Shown here one piece after another: positions 17,224-25,537 of a DNA stretch of 64,000 bases. How positions within the stretch are numbered: position 1 is the stretch's first letter; each line of letters begins with the position of its first letter. The notes beneath the pieces were generated by a model. It was not told the DNA's origin. It saw nothing but the letters and a program-made list of their open reading frames with translations, and made no database searches. The stretch covers positions 28,550 to 92,549 of the forward strand of contig CADCGT010000004.1 of NCBI GenBank assembly GCA_902801125.1. Direction: 5' to 3'. The translations under genes were made by a program, and so were the position numbers. Origin of the DNA: an uncultured Pseudomonadota bacterium (lineage in GTDB: Bacteria > Pseudomonadota > Alphaproteobacteria > Rs-D84).

Positions 17224-17248
17224 TTGCATAATTGTAAACATTATGCAA
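17224..17248. promoter_or_regulatory. 9-bp inverted repeat upstream of the helicase gene
   Basis: TTGCATAAT (17224-17232) and ATTATGCAA (17240-17248) with a 7-nt spacer. It lies 35-60 nt upstream of the helicase start, so an operator is more likely than a terminator. There is no T-run. Confidence 0.5.
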
Positions 17249-17296
17249 GACGTATATCGACAACAAATGTCGGGGACCATTTGACACCAATTTATT

Positions 17297-18241
17297 TTAC
17301 GGGTCAACACCATAGCCCATTTGACCGGTGCCGGCCGGATAATAAAGTTTTTTGGTAACCGTATCCCACATTGCATTTGTTGCTGCAACGGTTCCACAGA
17401 TATTTGTCCCCGCCGCCACTGGTTGGAAATCGTGTATTAGTGTACCAGATGAATCCCATTGACGTATACGATATAACTTGATACCACCACTTTGTGTATT
17501 ATTAGTGGTTGTATAATCATTTTTTAATACCAACATAGTGGAATTATTATCTTCACAAATCTTGCGTCTATCTCCACTATTCAATGGGGTTCCGTTTAAT
17601 TTGTAGTATTTATAAACATAGTTTCCCTGAATCTTTTGATTTTCTGTTTTAATGATATTTTTCTGTATTGCGACCGTCGGATCCAGTGTGCCCGAACCAC
17701 CACCGGTAGAATCACCTATACGAAAACGTAAACCACCGCTTGCATTCAGCGTGATATCATATTTACAAGACGAGCCAACAGTTCCTAATATTTTTACACT
17801 TTTGCCATTTATAATCTGAAGTGTAACCTCAATATTATCACGAGAATTTATTGGTACCCCCGTATCAAAATATTGATTTCCATCCGATAGTAAATATGCT
17901 TTATCATTTGTCTGGTTCCAGTTGCAATTTGGTATCACAATCGGATCCTCAGGTGTTTCGGGAATTACCCATTCGCCACCGCCGCCACCACCGCCATCAC
18001 ATGAACCATTGCACACGGTGTATGTTATATCGTTCATTTTTACATGTAATGAATTATCAGACCATTCGGTTGTCATTGGCGCGCACAGTTCGGTATTACC
18101 AACCTTAACATGCAGATTATGATCGGCACTGCAATCATTTGATAACGGCACCGATACATTCCCAATATGCAAATCATACCCGCCCGCCATACGTGCGTAT
18201 GTCGTTAAAAACGCTGCTAAAATAATCCGCCATACCCTCAC
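17297..18241 (-). CDS. Secreted protein of unknown function with Gly-rich linker and LamG-like C-terminal half
   Basis: 314 residues from the GTG start chosen here. The ATG at 18289 lies inside an extended -10 box (TGGTATTAT), so transcription would start after it, while the GTG follows AAGG. A signal sequence (RVWRIILAAFLTTYARMAGG) is followed by paired-cysteine repeats (NDCSADHNLHVKVGNTELC and a similar block), a run of seven glycines, then a beta-rich half (YLLSDGNQYFDTGVPIN...) with the look of a lectin/LamG fold. Probably exported to the cell surface. No partner or substrate can be assigned. Confidence 0.65.
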   Translation of the reverse strand: MRVWRIILAAFLTTYARMAGGYDLHIGNVSVPLSNDCSADHNLHVKVGNTELCAPMTTEWSDNSLHVKMNDITYTVCNGSCDGGGGGGGEWVIPETPEDPIVIPNCNWNQTNDKAYLLSDGNQYFDTGVPINSRDNIEVTLQIINGKSVKILGTVGSSCKYDITLNASGGLRFRIGDSTGGGSGTLDPTVAIQKNIIKTENQKIQGNYVYKYYKLNGTPLNSGDRRKICEDNNSTMLVLKNDYTTTNNTQSGGIKLYRIRQWDSSGTLIHDFQPVAAGTNICGTVAATNAMWDTVTKKLYYPAGTGQMGYGVDP

Positions 18242-18425
18242 TTTTTTGGCCTTTTTTGTGGTACTAAAACAGTTATGGCATAATACCACTTATCGTAAGT
18301 GTAGAAAAAATCACGGTGGCACAACAAGCGTTTACCAGGTAAAAATTTGCAAAATATTGAATTTTTCTTGTTGCGCGATATTCGCAATATTTTGTATAAT
18401 CCCAGCCAAATGGGGTTGTATTACA

Positions 18426-18659
18426 ATGAAATACGTAAAATCTGGGACATTTACAACAAAGCATTTCAGCATTGACGAAACACTTACGGAAATTGACGAT
18501 GTTGTCACCATTGCAATGGACTGTATAGAAAAAGGCGATTTAAAATTGGCACAAACAAACCTGGCTACGATTGAAGATTACATTAAACACATTCGGCCCA
18601 AGGTCAAAGTTGCTATGAAATATGTGCCGGCGAACGTGCAGGAAAAAGAATTTTTATAA
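18426..18659 (+). CDS. Small hypothetical protein, helical
   Basis: 77 residues, acidic N-terminal half and predicted helical pair (IDDVVTIAMDCIEKGDLKLAQTNLATIEDYIKHI). The ATG is close behind a TATAAT at about 18398. The frame is open upstream but extends through that promoter, so the shorter form was taken. Not recognised. It lies just before tRNA-Ser. Confidence 0.6.
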   Translation: MKYVKSGTFTTKHFSIDETLTEIDDVVTIAMDCIEKGDLKLAQTNLATIEDYIKHIRPKVKVAMKYVPANVQEKEFL

Positions 18660-18709
18660 TTTTGTCTTGATTTTTTACATTTATGTTTGTTATAATCACG
18701 GCACCATGC

Positions 18710-18798
18710 GGAGCGTTGGCAGAGTGGTAATGCAGCGGATTGCTAATCCGTGACCGTGTTATAGCGGTCCATAGGTTCGAGTCCTATACGCTCCGCCA
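18710..18798 (+). tRNA. tRNA-Ser(GCT)
   Basis: 89 nt with acceptor stem GGAGCGT/ACGCTCC, anticodon loop TTGCTAA, a long type II variable arm, T-arm GGTTCGA and encoded CCA. A TATAAT lies at 18691-18696. The last 17 nt are duplicated 173 nt downstream. Confidence 0.97.
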
Positions 18799-18799
18799 T

Positions 18800-18829
18800 T
18801 TTTTATGCCCCAAGCGGGGCATTAAAAAT
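18800..18829 (+). terminator. Terminator of tRNA-Ser(GCT)
   Basis: TGCCCC-aagc-GGGGCA with T-run before and A-run after, extended by TTTTTA/TAAAAA pairing. It can serve either strand. Confidence 0.75.
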
Positions 18830-18849
18830 GGTGGAAATATAATGTCACG

Positions 18850-18971
18850 AGAACCGTATAGGTTCGACACGGAGCAGATTTGACAAGCCCGCGCAGTCAA
18901 ATCGTTGCGAGTGGAGAGGGGTATCCCCACCGCGCCAGCGGAAGGGGAGTCCAATCCTATACGCTCCGCCA
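18850..18971 (+). repeat. tRNA-Ser tail repeat unit
   Basis: Ends with TCCTATACGCTCCGCCA (18955-18971), an exact copy of the tRNA-Ser(GCT) 3' end at 18782-18798. It opens with AGAACCG-tata-GGTTCGACACG (18850-18871). The blocks AGAACCG..GGTTCGACACG, CGAGTGGA (18908-18915) and GCGCCAGCG (18932-18940) also occur in the tRNA-His tail repeats at 54.4-54.5 kb. The period from tail to tail is 173 nt. Confidence 0.7.
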
Positions 18972-19081
18972 TCCGTCTTTGCATTCGCAAAGCCGTGATT
19001 ATGCCCCGCGTTGGGCGTTTTTATTTGTGGGGATTGAATCCGGGCGGGGGCGCACTATATTTATGGTATAGGGGTGCACGG

Positions 19082-19543
19082 ATGGCAAAATACTATAAAA
19101 TTATTACTGATAATTCGCACTTTGCCGGGGAATATAATATCGCCGATGTCACGGCGGTGCCACTGGGCGCGCGTTTTACCGCACATAAACCATTTGATAT
19201 GGACGTATGCATCAAATCCGATGTGCCAGTGATTCATTTTTCCGAAACCGCGTTTGAAACACTGATTTGGTACGAGATTTTAACAAAACCCACCGACAAA
19301 ATCGCCATATACGAAGTAATACCCCTTGGGCGGGTTATTAAACAAGAATGCCCCGATTTCAAGAAACTGAACCAATGCGGGGCGCAATCAATCCAAATTG
19401 GCAAACAGATTTCTATGCAGGAATTGGTGCGGCGTATTAAACAGGAATTCAAACAACGCAAATTAAAGAAAAAGAACCCGTTCCCGGAATTTCGGACCGC
19501 GAACATTATATACCAATGGTTTCAAGATTCCCGTCAAAAATAA
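19082..19543 (+). CDS. Hypothetical protein
   Basis: 153 residues, no signal or membrane segment, basic C-terminal stretch (FKQRKLKKKNPFPEFRT). The chosen ATG follows a weak GGGG ribosome-binding site; the frame runs further upstream through the tRNA-tail repeat, which is not coding. It is followed by a strong terminator. I do not recognise the family. Confidence 0.6.
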   Translation: MAKYYKIITDNSHFAGEYNIADVTAVPLGARFTAHKPFDMDVCIKSDVPVIHFSETAFETLIWYEILTKPTDKIAIYEVIPLGRVIKQECPDFKKLNQCGAQSIQIGKQISMQELVRRIKQEFKQRKLKKKNPFPEFRTANIIYQWFQDSRQK

Positions 19544-19544
19544 T

Positions 19545-19570
19545 CACCACCCGTTTGGGTGGTGGTTTTC
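19545..19570 (+). terminator. Bidirectional intrinsic terminator
   Basis: CACCACCC (19545-19552), GTTT loop, GGGTGGTG (19557-19564), then T-rich. It separates the convergent hypothetical and acc genes. Confidence 0.85.
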
Positions 19571-19582
19571 ATTTATATTGCC

Positions 19583-21340
19583 CTATTTCGATTTTTTATT
19601 CGTAGGCGTTTTTTTATCCGCCACTTCGTCGATTTTGCGGGTCATCTTCAAGAACTTTTCCGCACGCAATTCCGGAAATTTTTCCGCCGGCGTTTTTTGC
19701 AACAATTTAATTTGTTCACTAACCGCGTTTGCCAAATTCTGCATTGTTGTTTGCCAATCGGTATGCGCCCCGCCCGTCGGTTCAGGAATAATTTTATCAA
19801 TCACGCGCATTTCCATCATATCGTTCGCGGTCAATTTCATTGCCGCGGCGGCGGTCGCACGGAATTTATTATCTTTCCACAATATACTTGCACAAGATTC
19901 CGGCGCAATCACGGAATAAATCGCGTTTTCCAACATTAAAACACGGTCACCGGTTCCAATTGCGATTGCACCACCGGAACCGCCCTCGCCTACATTGACG
20001 GCGATATATGGCGTTTTAATCGACAACCCCGTTTGAATGGACGAGGCGACGGCCTGGGATTGGCCACGTTCTTCGGCGGCCGAACCAGCGAACGCGCCCG
20101 CCGTGTCAAACAACGACACAACCGGCAAATTGAACCGTTCGGCAAGGCGCATAAGCCTTTGTGCCTTGCGATAGCCTTCGGGATTTGGCATACCGAAACG
20201 ATGCGCCTGGCGTGTTTCGATTGTGCGGCCCTTTTCTTGTCCCAATATTACCGCCGGAAAGCCGTTCCAAAACCCAATACCGCCACACATTGCCGCGTCT
20301 TCACCGAACAATCTGTCACCGGCAAGGTATGTCCAATCATCCACAATTCCGTTTATATAGTCCAAGAAATGCGGCCGATTTTCATTACGCGCCAACAACA
20401 CTTTGTCATAGGCATCATTTTCACCCATACCACGCATAGATTTAGATGCATCGTTCGCCGCGGGCGTTGCCGCAATAATTTCATGTGGCGCATGTGGTTG
20501 CTTTGTTAAAACCGCAAGTATTTTTTCCAAATGCGCCTTTAATTCTGAACGTGGAACGACCATATCGACCATTCCGTGTTCATACAGATAGTCCGCCGTT
20601 TGGAAATTTGCCGGCAATTTTTCACGAATGTTTTGTTCGATAACACGGCGACCCGCAAAGCCAATGCGTGCGCCAGATTCGGCAATATTTATATCACCCA
20701 ACATCGCAAAAGACGCCGTCACACCACCGTATGTCGGATCGGTCAGCAATACAATATACGGCACGCCCGCGTCGTGCAATTTATTTACCGCAACGGTTGT
20801 GCGCGCCATCTGCATAAGTGACAGTATGTTTTCCTGCATACGGGCGCCACCACTGCACGCGACCATAATCATTGGGCGACGGGTTTTTATTGCGTGTTCG
20901 GCACTTGCCACTATGGCTTCGCCGGCGACGCGCCCCATAGACCCCATCATAAATTCGCCATTTAAAATACAGATTGTTGTTGGAATACCGCCAATCGTTC
21001 CATCCGCCGTTGTCACCGCGTCATTGAATCCAGTCTCGGCCCGGGCCTCGGCCAGGCGTTCCGCATACGGCATACGGTCCGTAAATTTCAACGGGTCATC
21101 CGGCATTGTTGGCAACGGTATTTTTTCCCATGTGCGGTCATCAAACAACAAATCAAATCGTTGCTTTGGATTCATAATAAACGCGCGCCCACAACGCGGG
21201 CACACATAGTGATTATCTTTGTAATCTTTGTAATAGACCAATTTATCGCACGCTTCGCATTTTATCCACATAAGTTTGCGAACGCGGTCATATCTTTCGC
21301 GGTCTTTGTTTTTAATTCCGGTTTTTTTCCCGAACAACAT
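19583..21340 (-). CDS. accDA: Fused acetyl-CoA carboxylase carboxyltransferase, beta (AccD) plus alpha (AccA)
   Basis: Transfers the carboxyl group from biotin carrier protein to acetyl-CoA, giving malonyl-CoA for fatty acid synthesis. In one 585-residue chain, residues 1-285 are AccD, with a zinc finger C28-x2-C31-x15-C47-x2-C50 and the oxyanion loop around CSGGARMQE. Residues from about 300 on are AccA (FLDYINGIVDDWTYLAGDRLFGED, GQEKGR, FDTAGAF, GEGGSGGA). The subunits are separate polypeptides in most bacteria. The frame is clean through the junction, so the fusion is real. Four bases separate it from the upstream ihf gene, so they probably form an operon. Confidence 0.95.
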   Translation of the reverse strand: MLFGKKTGIKNKDRERYDRVRKLMWIKCEACDKLVYYKDYKDNHYVCPRCGRAFIMNPKQRFDLLFDDRTWEKIPLPTMPDDPLKFTDRMPYAERLAEARAETGFNDAVTTADGTIGGIPTTICILNGEFMMGSMGRVAGEAIVASAEHAIKTRRPMIMVACSGGARMQENILSLMQMARTTVAVNKLHDAGVPYIVLLTDPTYGGVTASFAMLGDINIAESGARIGFAGRRVIEQNIREKLPANFQTADYLYEHGMVDMVVPRSELKAHLEKILAVLTKQPHAPHEIIAATPAANDASKSMRGMGENDAYDKVLLARNENRPHFLDYINGIVDDWTYLAGDRLFGEDAAMCGGIGFWNGFPAVILGQEKGRTIETRQAHRFGMPNPEGYRKAQRLMRLAERFNLPVVSLFDTAGAFAGSAAEERGQSQAVASSIQTGLSIKTPYIAVNVGEGGSGGAIAIGTGDRVLMLENAIYSVIAPESCASILWKDNKFRATAAAAMKLTANDMMEMRVIDKIIPEPTGGAHTDWQTTMQNLANAVSEQIKLLQKTPAEKFPELRAEKFLKMTRKIDEVADKKTPTNKKSK

Positions 21341-21343
21341 TTC

Positions 21344-21622
21344 TTATCCATTCATTTTTTTGGTTAGTTCACGACTTGGTTTGAACAAAATGATTGTGTT
21401 TGCCGGCAAATGCATAGGTTGACCGGTGACCGGGTTATAACCAACCTTGGTCGCGCGTGGGCGCGGTTGAAATGTTCCAAACCCACGAATTTCAATACGG
21501 TCGCCATTGGCCACAGAATCAATCATAGATTCCGCAACCGTGTCCAAAACCGCGGCGGCGTCACGTGCGCGCATACGTTTAAACTGCACCTGGATCGTGC
21601 GAACAATATCAGAACGTTTCAT
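21344..21622 (-). CDS. Integration host factor/HU-family DNA-bending protein
   Basis: 92 residues, standard length. GDRIEIRGFGTFQPRPR and the arm GYNPVTGQPMHLPANTIILFKPS with its intercalating proline are diagnostic of the IHF/HU fold. N-terminal MKRSDIVRTIQ resembles IHF-beta more than HU. Pairing with accDA in one transcript is unusual. It would help compact the nucleoid or assist site-specific recombination. Confidence 0.9.
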   Translation of the reverse strand: MKRSDIVRTIQVQFKRMRARDAAAVLDTVAESMIDSVANGDRIEIRGFGTFQPRPRATKVGYNPVTGQPMHLPANTIILFKPSRELTKKMNG

Positions 21623-21698
21623 AATATAACCCCCATGTTTTCTTTCATATCGGCGTGAATTGTATCACGACCAAGACTAAAATGCAAGTGGTGGTTTT

Positions 21699-22523
21699 TC
21701 ATTCCCCATTGGGCAGGTATAAATTGCCATACGGCACATAGGGCGTCGCGGTCGTGCCTTCTTGGAGTTGAATGTCAGAGAGATAAATTATTCCATTGTG
21801 ATTATAATTAGTGTATAAGGCGGAGATTGTCTTGCCACTAGCAGATCTTGCAACCACCCGCCATCGCAAGGGGTCTGTTGATATGGTTGTATATACATAA
21901 TTTGATGGCGAACTTGTAGTTCCGTCCGTGTATCTGAATTGGAATCTTGCATTTACATCAGCGTAAATATTATTTTCATCGTTCGCCAAGGTATAAGATA
22001 ATGTGTACTGTGTATCCGGTTTAAATTCTTGACTAATAATCATATCACCCAATCTATACAAATTGTTTATTTGCCCCGAATAAACACCATTATTTTCGGT
22101 CCATCCCGACGCCTTTAATATTTGCGATGAATCAAACAAATTCGGGCTTCGGTGTTCGGTTTGGCCGAACACATCCATAAGCAAACAATCACTGCTGTGG
22201 TCATTGGGGTTGGCCCATTCAATACATTGAAATTCGCTGTTTATTGCGTTTTGCACGCCCGCGTTCATTGTTGCCGCGTCAACAAGGTTTTGCGTTTGCG
22301 TTGCATACGCGCCATTTGCATCATATATTCCCTTTGTGCCATATTCGCCCGCCGTGCCGGTGTTGGTTAAAACCTGTGTCGTGCCATCGTTCGCCGGAAT
22401 AGTGTCTTGTTTTTCGCCCAGTTTTGAATCTACATAGGATTTACTTGTTGGAATATTTTCGCCGGCCGCAAACGCGCCCGCAATCACAAATAAACCAAAC
22501 AAAATGAATAAAAACTTTTTCAT
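21699..22523 (-). CDS. Secreted protein with C-terminal carbohydrate-binding-like beta domain
   Basis: 274 residues. A clear signal peptide (MKKFLFILFGLFVIAGAFA) follows GGAGAAAAT; the frame extends 45 nt upstream without a ribosome-binding site. After a short repeat-like region (QDTIPANDGTTQVLTNTG), residues 120-274 form a jelly-roll-like domain (PNLFDSSQILKASGWTEN ... IIYLSDIQLQEGTTATPYVPY), a pattern common in phage tail and surface carbohydrate-binding modules. Export to the cell surface is likely. The ligand is unknown. Confidence 0.7.
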   Translation of the reverse strand: MKKFLFILFGLFVIAGAFAAGENIPTSKSYVDSKLGEKQDTIPANDGTTQVLTNTGTAGEYGTKGIYDANGAYATQTQNLVDAATMNAGVQNAINSEFQCIEWANPNDHSSDCLLMDVFGQTEHRSPNLFDSSQILKASGWTENNGVYSGQINNLYRLGDMIISQEFKPDTQYTLSYTLANDENNIYADVNARFQFRYTDGTTSSPSNYVYTTISTDPLRWRVVARSASGKTISALYTNYNHNGIIYLSDIQLQEGTTATPYVPYGNLYLPNGE

Positions 22524-22826
22524 ATTTTCTCCAATCTTTCCCTGTATAAAAAGTGTATAAAAAACCAAGGTTTTTTTACGCCTTGGATTTAAATTTTTGC
22601 AAAATCGCTAACACTTTGATTTTACGAAAAAACAAAATTTTGATTTTTTGTAAAAAAGTGTTGACTTTAAACCTTGGTTTTTTTACGCCCGAACCCCGCG
22701 GATTCCTGCGGAATTTCGCGACGCAGTTTTTTATAAATTTTGTAAATACGCCCTTTTGTGTGTTATTACACTGTTGACACAATCGGGGGCACCGATAAAT
22801 AAAAATCGCCTGTGTGTGTTTTTGTT
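22524..22826. other. Gene-free AT-rich spacer with inverted repeats
   Basis: Contains CCAAGG (22564-22569) facing CCTTGG (22580-22585) around a TTTTTTTACG loop, and a second CCTTGGTTTTTTTACG near 22673. No CDS I can support. The first hairpin could be an upstream element of the secreted-protein gene. Confidence 0.4.
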
Positions 22827-22855
22827 TTGAAAAATATCATATTTTCTGATATAGT
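22827..22855 (+). promoter_or_regulatory. amiC promoter giving a nearly leaderless mRNA
   Basis: TTGAAA (22827-22832), 17-nt spacer, TATAGT (22850-22855). Only nine bases separate the -10 box from the ATG and there is no Shine-Dalgarno sequence. Confidence 0.75.
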
Positions 22856-22864
22856 ATCTGTGTT

Positions 22865-24022
22865 ATGAAAATATCAAGACGTTGCCTTTTGCAAATCACG
22901 GGGGTTGGGGTCGTGGTCGCGGGCATGGTTCCGCGCGTGGCGTTTGCCGCCCGAAACTCTTTGAAAAATATGCGCACCGGGGTTCAACCGAACGGTAAAA
23001 CGCGCCTTGTTATAGAAACGGCTTTGCGACCATCATATACACTGGTATATGGCGAAAATACTTTGACCGTAAAATTATCTAATACCGTTGGAAATAATTC
23101 TGTGGCGGCGAAATTGGCGTCGGGGGGCCTGGTCAAGACCGTGACCCAGGCGCAAATTGGTGACGCGTTAAACATTGTTGCCGAATTGCGCAAACCAATT
23201 GGCGAAATTCCAAAGAACCAGGTAATGATTTTGGAACCGAACGGCGATAATGATTACCGGTTGGTGTTGGATTTTGCGGCGGGTACGGGCGCAAAAACCG
23301 CAACACAAAAGGCCGCCGCAACAAACGAATCAAATACGACAACCCGCAAACGCATAATTGTCCTGGACCCGGGGCATGGGGGCAAAGACCCGGGCTGTAT
23401 CGGGCGTGGCGGTACAAAAGAAAAAGCGGTCGTGTTATCGGTTGGGCGCAAATTGCGCACGGCGTTGCAAAACGCCGGATTCGCGGTATATATGACACGT
23501 GCGGATGACACATACCTTAAATTGGCGGAACGCGCGGCAATTGCGGAACGGAAAAAGGCGGACCTGTTCATATCCATCCATGCAAACGCGAACCCAAGTC
23601 GCAGTATGAAAGGTTTTTCAATATATACACTGTCCGAAAAGGCATCGGACGAAGAAGCGCAAAAATTGGCGGATTCTGAAAATGCGGCGGACAAGATTGA
23701 TGTTTCCGGTTTCGAAAGTTTTTCTAAGGATATTCGTGTCGCCCTGTCGGCGTTGCAACAGCACGCGGTCGCGGAAATGAGTGAAGAATACGCAAACGGT
23801 TGCGCCCGCGCATTTAACCGTGCGGGAATCGAACAACAACCCGGCCCCGCCGTGCGCCACGCGCCATTGGCGGTGTTGCGATCAACGGTTCCGGGCGCAT
23901 TGGTTGAATGTGGTCACCTGTCAAACAAGGCAGAAGAAAAATTGTTAAAAAGTTCCGCACACCAGGATAAATTGGTTGCCGCAATCGTGCGGTCTGTAAA
24001 AAATTATGATTTCGAAGCATAA
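22865..24022 (+). CDS. amiC: N-acetylmuramoyl-L-alanine amidase, Tat-exported
   Basis: Cleaves the amide bond between MurNAc and stem peptide during septum splitting. 385 residues. The twin-arginine signal SRRCLLQITGVGVVVAG, an AMIN domain around residues 30-130 and an Amidase_3 domain from about 165 are visible. Zinc ligands sit in LDPGHGGKDPG, KEKAVVLSV, FISIHANA and VECGHLSNK. The regulatory helix of AmiC-type enzymes (EEAQKLADSENAADKID) is present, implying activation by a LytM/EnvC or NlpD partner. Transcription starts almost at the ATG. Confidence 0.95.
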   Translation: MKISRRCLLQITGVGVVVAGMVPRVAFAARNSLKNMRTGVQPNGKTRLVIETALRPSYTLVYGENTLTVKLSNTVGNNSVAAKLASGGLVKTVTQAQIGDALNIVAELRKPIGEIPKNQVMILEPNGDNDYRLVLDFAAGTGAKTATQKAAATNESNTTTRKRIIVLDPGHGGKDPGCIGRGGTKEKAVVLSVGRKLRTALQNAGFAVYMTRADDTYLKLAERAAIAERKKADLFISIHANANPSRSMKGFSIYTLSEKASDEEAQKLADSENAADKIDVSGFESFSKDIRVALSALQQHAVAEMSEEYANGCARAFNRAGIEQQPGPAVRHAPLAVLRSTVPGALVECGHLSNKAEEKLLKSSAHQDKLVAAIVRSVKNYDFEA

Positions 24023-24065
24023 ACCACTTGCAAAATGATGTTTGGGCTGTATAATGGCACACACT

Positions 24066-24156
24066 GGAGATATGGCAGAGCTGGTTGAATGCGCGCGACT
24101 CGAAATCGCGTATACAGGAAACTGTATCGAGGGTTCGAATCCCCCTATCTCCGCCA
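24066..24156 (+). tRNA. tRNA-Ser(CGA)
   Basis: 91 nt, acceptor GGAGATA/TATCTCC, anticodon loop CTCGAAA, long variable arm, GGTTCGA T-loop, encoded CCA. Promoter CTTGCA (24027-24032), 17 nt, TATAAT (24050-24055). Confidence 0.97.
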
Positions 24157-24217
24157 GGAATTTGCCCGCCTTGTATGGCGGGTCAATTTATGGCGGACAT
24201 ATCGGGTATGGACGAAC

Positions 24218-24240
24218 AATCTGCAACCGCAGATTTTTTA
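24218..24240 (+). terminator. Terminator downstream of tRNA-Ser(CGA)
   Basis: AATCTGC (24218-24224), loop AACC, GCAGATT (24229-24235), then T-run. Confidence 0.8.
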
Positions 24241-24325
24241 TTGTTTTTATCGTGTCTGGGCCTTGAATTGCAATGCGTTTTTGACTATAATATTTGTGAA
24301 GATAATTGAACCAAAGGGGGCGAAT

Positions 24326-25099
24326 ATGATGAACAATAACGCCAAGAATCCTGATGCGGTGCGCCATATGATGCGCACAATGATGAACGGCGCGCAATGG
24401 AACGCGATTAAAAAAGATGGTGCCCGTGCCGTCGCCGGAAAAATAGAAGAAGATAAATGTGGCCGTTTTGCAGACTATTTGACGGGCCGTTTTGTCGACG
24501 CGTGTCGTGACCGCGCAATCAGTGCACGGTTTGGTAATTGGGAAAAACTGTCTGGGAATGATAAAATAAAACTTGCGTCCGATATCGTTCGCGTGTTGCT
24601 TGCAAATATTCAATCAGATATGGCCGCCGGGCGCGTCACAATTTATAATCACGCGGGCTTGGCGGACGATTTTGATAAAACTGTGCGGTCAGATATGTCA
24701 AAAATGCCTAAAATATCTGTGCGTGAAGCAAACGATGGTTTAATGAGTGTATCAAGCAAGGGGGTGCTTTCCATAAACACAAATTGGGCGCATTATTCGG
24801 GGCGTGACCCGTTGGCGTTCCTTATGGACCTGCGGCACGAGGTTATGCACATCGTCGATATGTTTATCCCGGAAATAAGTCCATTGGCCCCGGATGTGCG
24901 TCGTCGCGCGGCATTGTTCTATGTTGACCCGCATGACGATATGGGCCTGTACAGCAACAATCCATTGGAATTAAATGCGAACCTGCATCGGCGCGAATAT
25001 GGTGAACAAATTCGGTCTATGTTGACGGGGCTGGAAATTGACCGCATTCGTGCGATGAATCCGAACTTTGTTGGACTTGGGCGCATACGGGGGCGGTAA
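24326..25099 (+). CDS. Putative zinc metallopeptidase-like protein (HExxH)
   Basis: 257 residues. LMDLRHEVMHIVDMF near residue 175 is an HExxH zinc motif, and NPLELNANLHRREY about 45 residues later offers a third, glutamate, ligand as in gluzincin-type enzymes. No signal peptide is visible, so it is probably cytoplasmic. The start follows AAAGGGGG at good spacing; the frame upstream runs through the tRNA and is noncoding. It is directly followed by an alkyltransferase-like gene, which suggests co-transcription. I do not recognise the family, and peptidase activity is an inference from the motif. Confidence 0.65.
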   Translation: MMNNNAKNPDAVRHMMRTMMNGAQWNAIKKDGARAVAGKIEEDKCGRFADYLTGRFVDACRDRAISARFGNWEKLSGNDKIKLASDIVRVLLANIQSDMAAGRVTIYNHAGLADDFDKTVRSDMSKMPKISVREANDGLMSVSSKGVLSINTNWAHYSGRDPLAFLMDLRHEVMHIVDMFIPEISPLAPDVRRRAALFYVDPHDDMGLYSNNPLELNANLHRREYGEQIRSMLTGLEIDRIRAMNPNFVGLGRIRGR

Positions 25100-25444
25100 A
25101 TGTCCGGATTCTATGACAGCGTTTATGAAATTGTTGCAAAAATTCCGCCCGGTCGTGTGGCGACATTTGGCCAGATTGCACGAATGTTGGGCCGCCCGCG
25201 TATGGCACGATTTGTGGGATACGCATCGAATAATCAGAAAAGTTGGAATCTGCCCTGGCATCGTGTTGTATTCAAAGATGGCAGTCTTTGCAGCGAGCAA
25301 TTTTTCGAACAATCATACCGGGCGTTAAAGGCCGAAGGTGTAAAGTTTACGCGGGACAAACGCGTTAAAATGGATGAATTTCAATGGCACCCGGAATCTG
25401 AATCTATGCCGGCGGATATTCGCGATTGGCCGTTAAAGTTTTAG
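25100..25444 (+). CDS. Alkyltransferase-like DNA repair protein (MGMT superfamily)
   Basis: 114 residues. GRVATFGQIARMLGRPRMARFVG is the DNA-binding helix region of the MGMT fold. The active-site motif PCHRV of true methyltransferases reads PWHRVV here, with Trp for the acceptor Cys. That is the hallmark of ATL proteins, which bind O6-alkylguanine and hand it to nucleotide excision repair. The ATG is adjacent to the stop of the preceding gene. Confidence 0.9.
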   Translation: MSGFYDSVYEIVAKIPPGRVATFGQIARMLGRPRMARFVGYASNNQKSWNLPWHRVVFKDGSLCSEQFFEQSYRALKAEGVKFTRDKRVKMDEFQWHPESESMPADIRDWPLKF

Positions 25445-25532
25445 TGGTTAGTGTTAGTGGTTAGTAGAATCTGGAATAATTTCATAATTATGAACTAATG
25501 CCAGAAACCACTATCCACTTACACTAACCACT
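25443..25532. repeat. REP-like inverted repeat, copy 1
   Basis: AGTGGTTAGTGT (25443-25454) and its exact complement ACACTAACCACT (25521-25532) form a long interrupted stem, strengthened by TCTGG/CCAGA inside. The ACACTAACCACT arm recurs at 26420-26431. Confidence 0.75.
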
Positions 25533-25537
25533 ACCCA

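Noticed and set aside
22576..22782. Minus-strand 68-codon ORF with basic residues
   Set aside because: No ribosome-binding site, it overlaps the inverted-repeat spacer and the amiC promoter side, and composition looks like AT-rich noncoding DNA.
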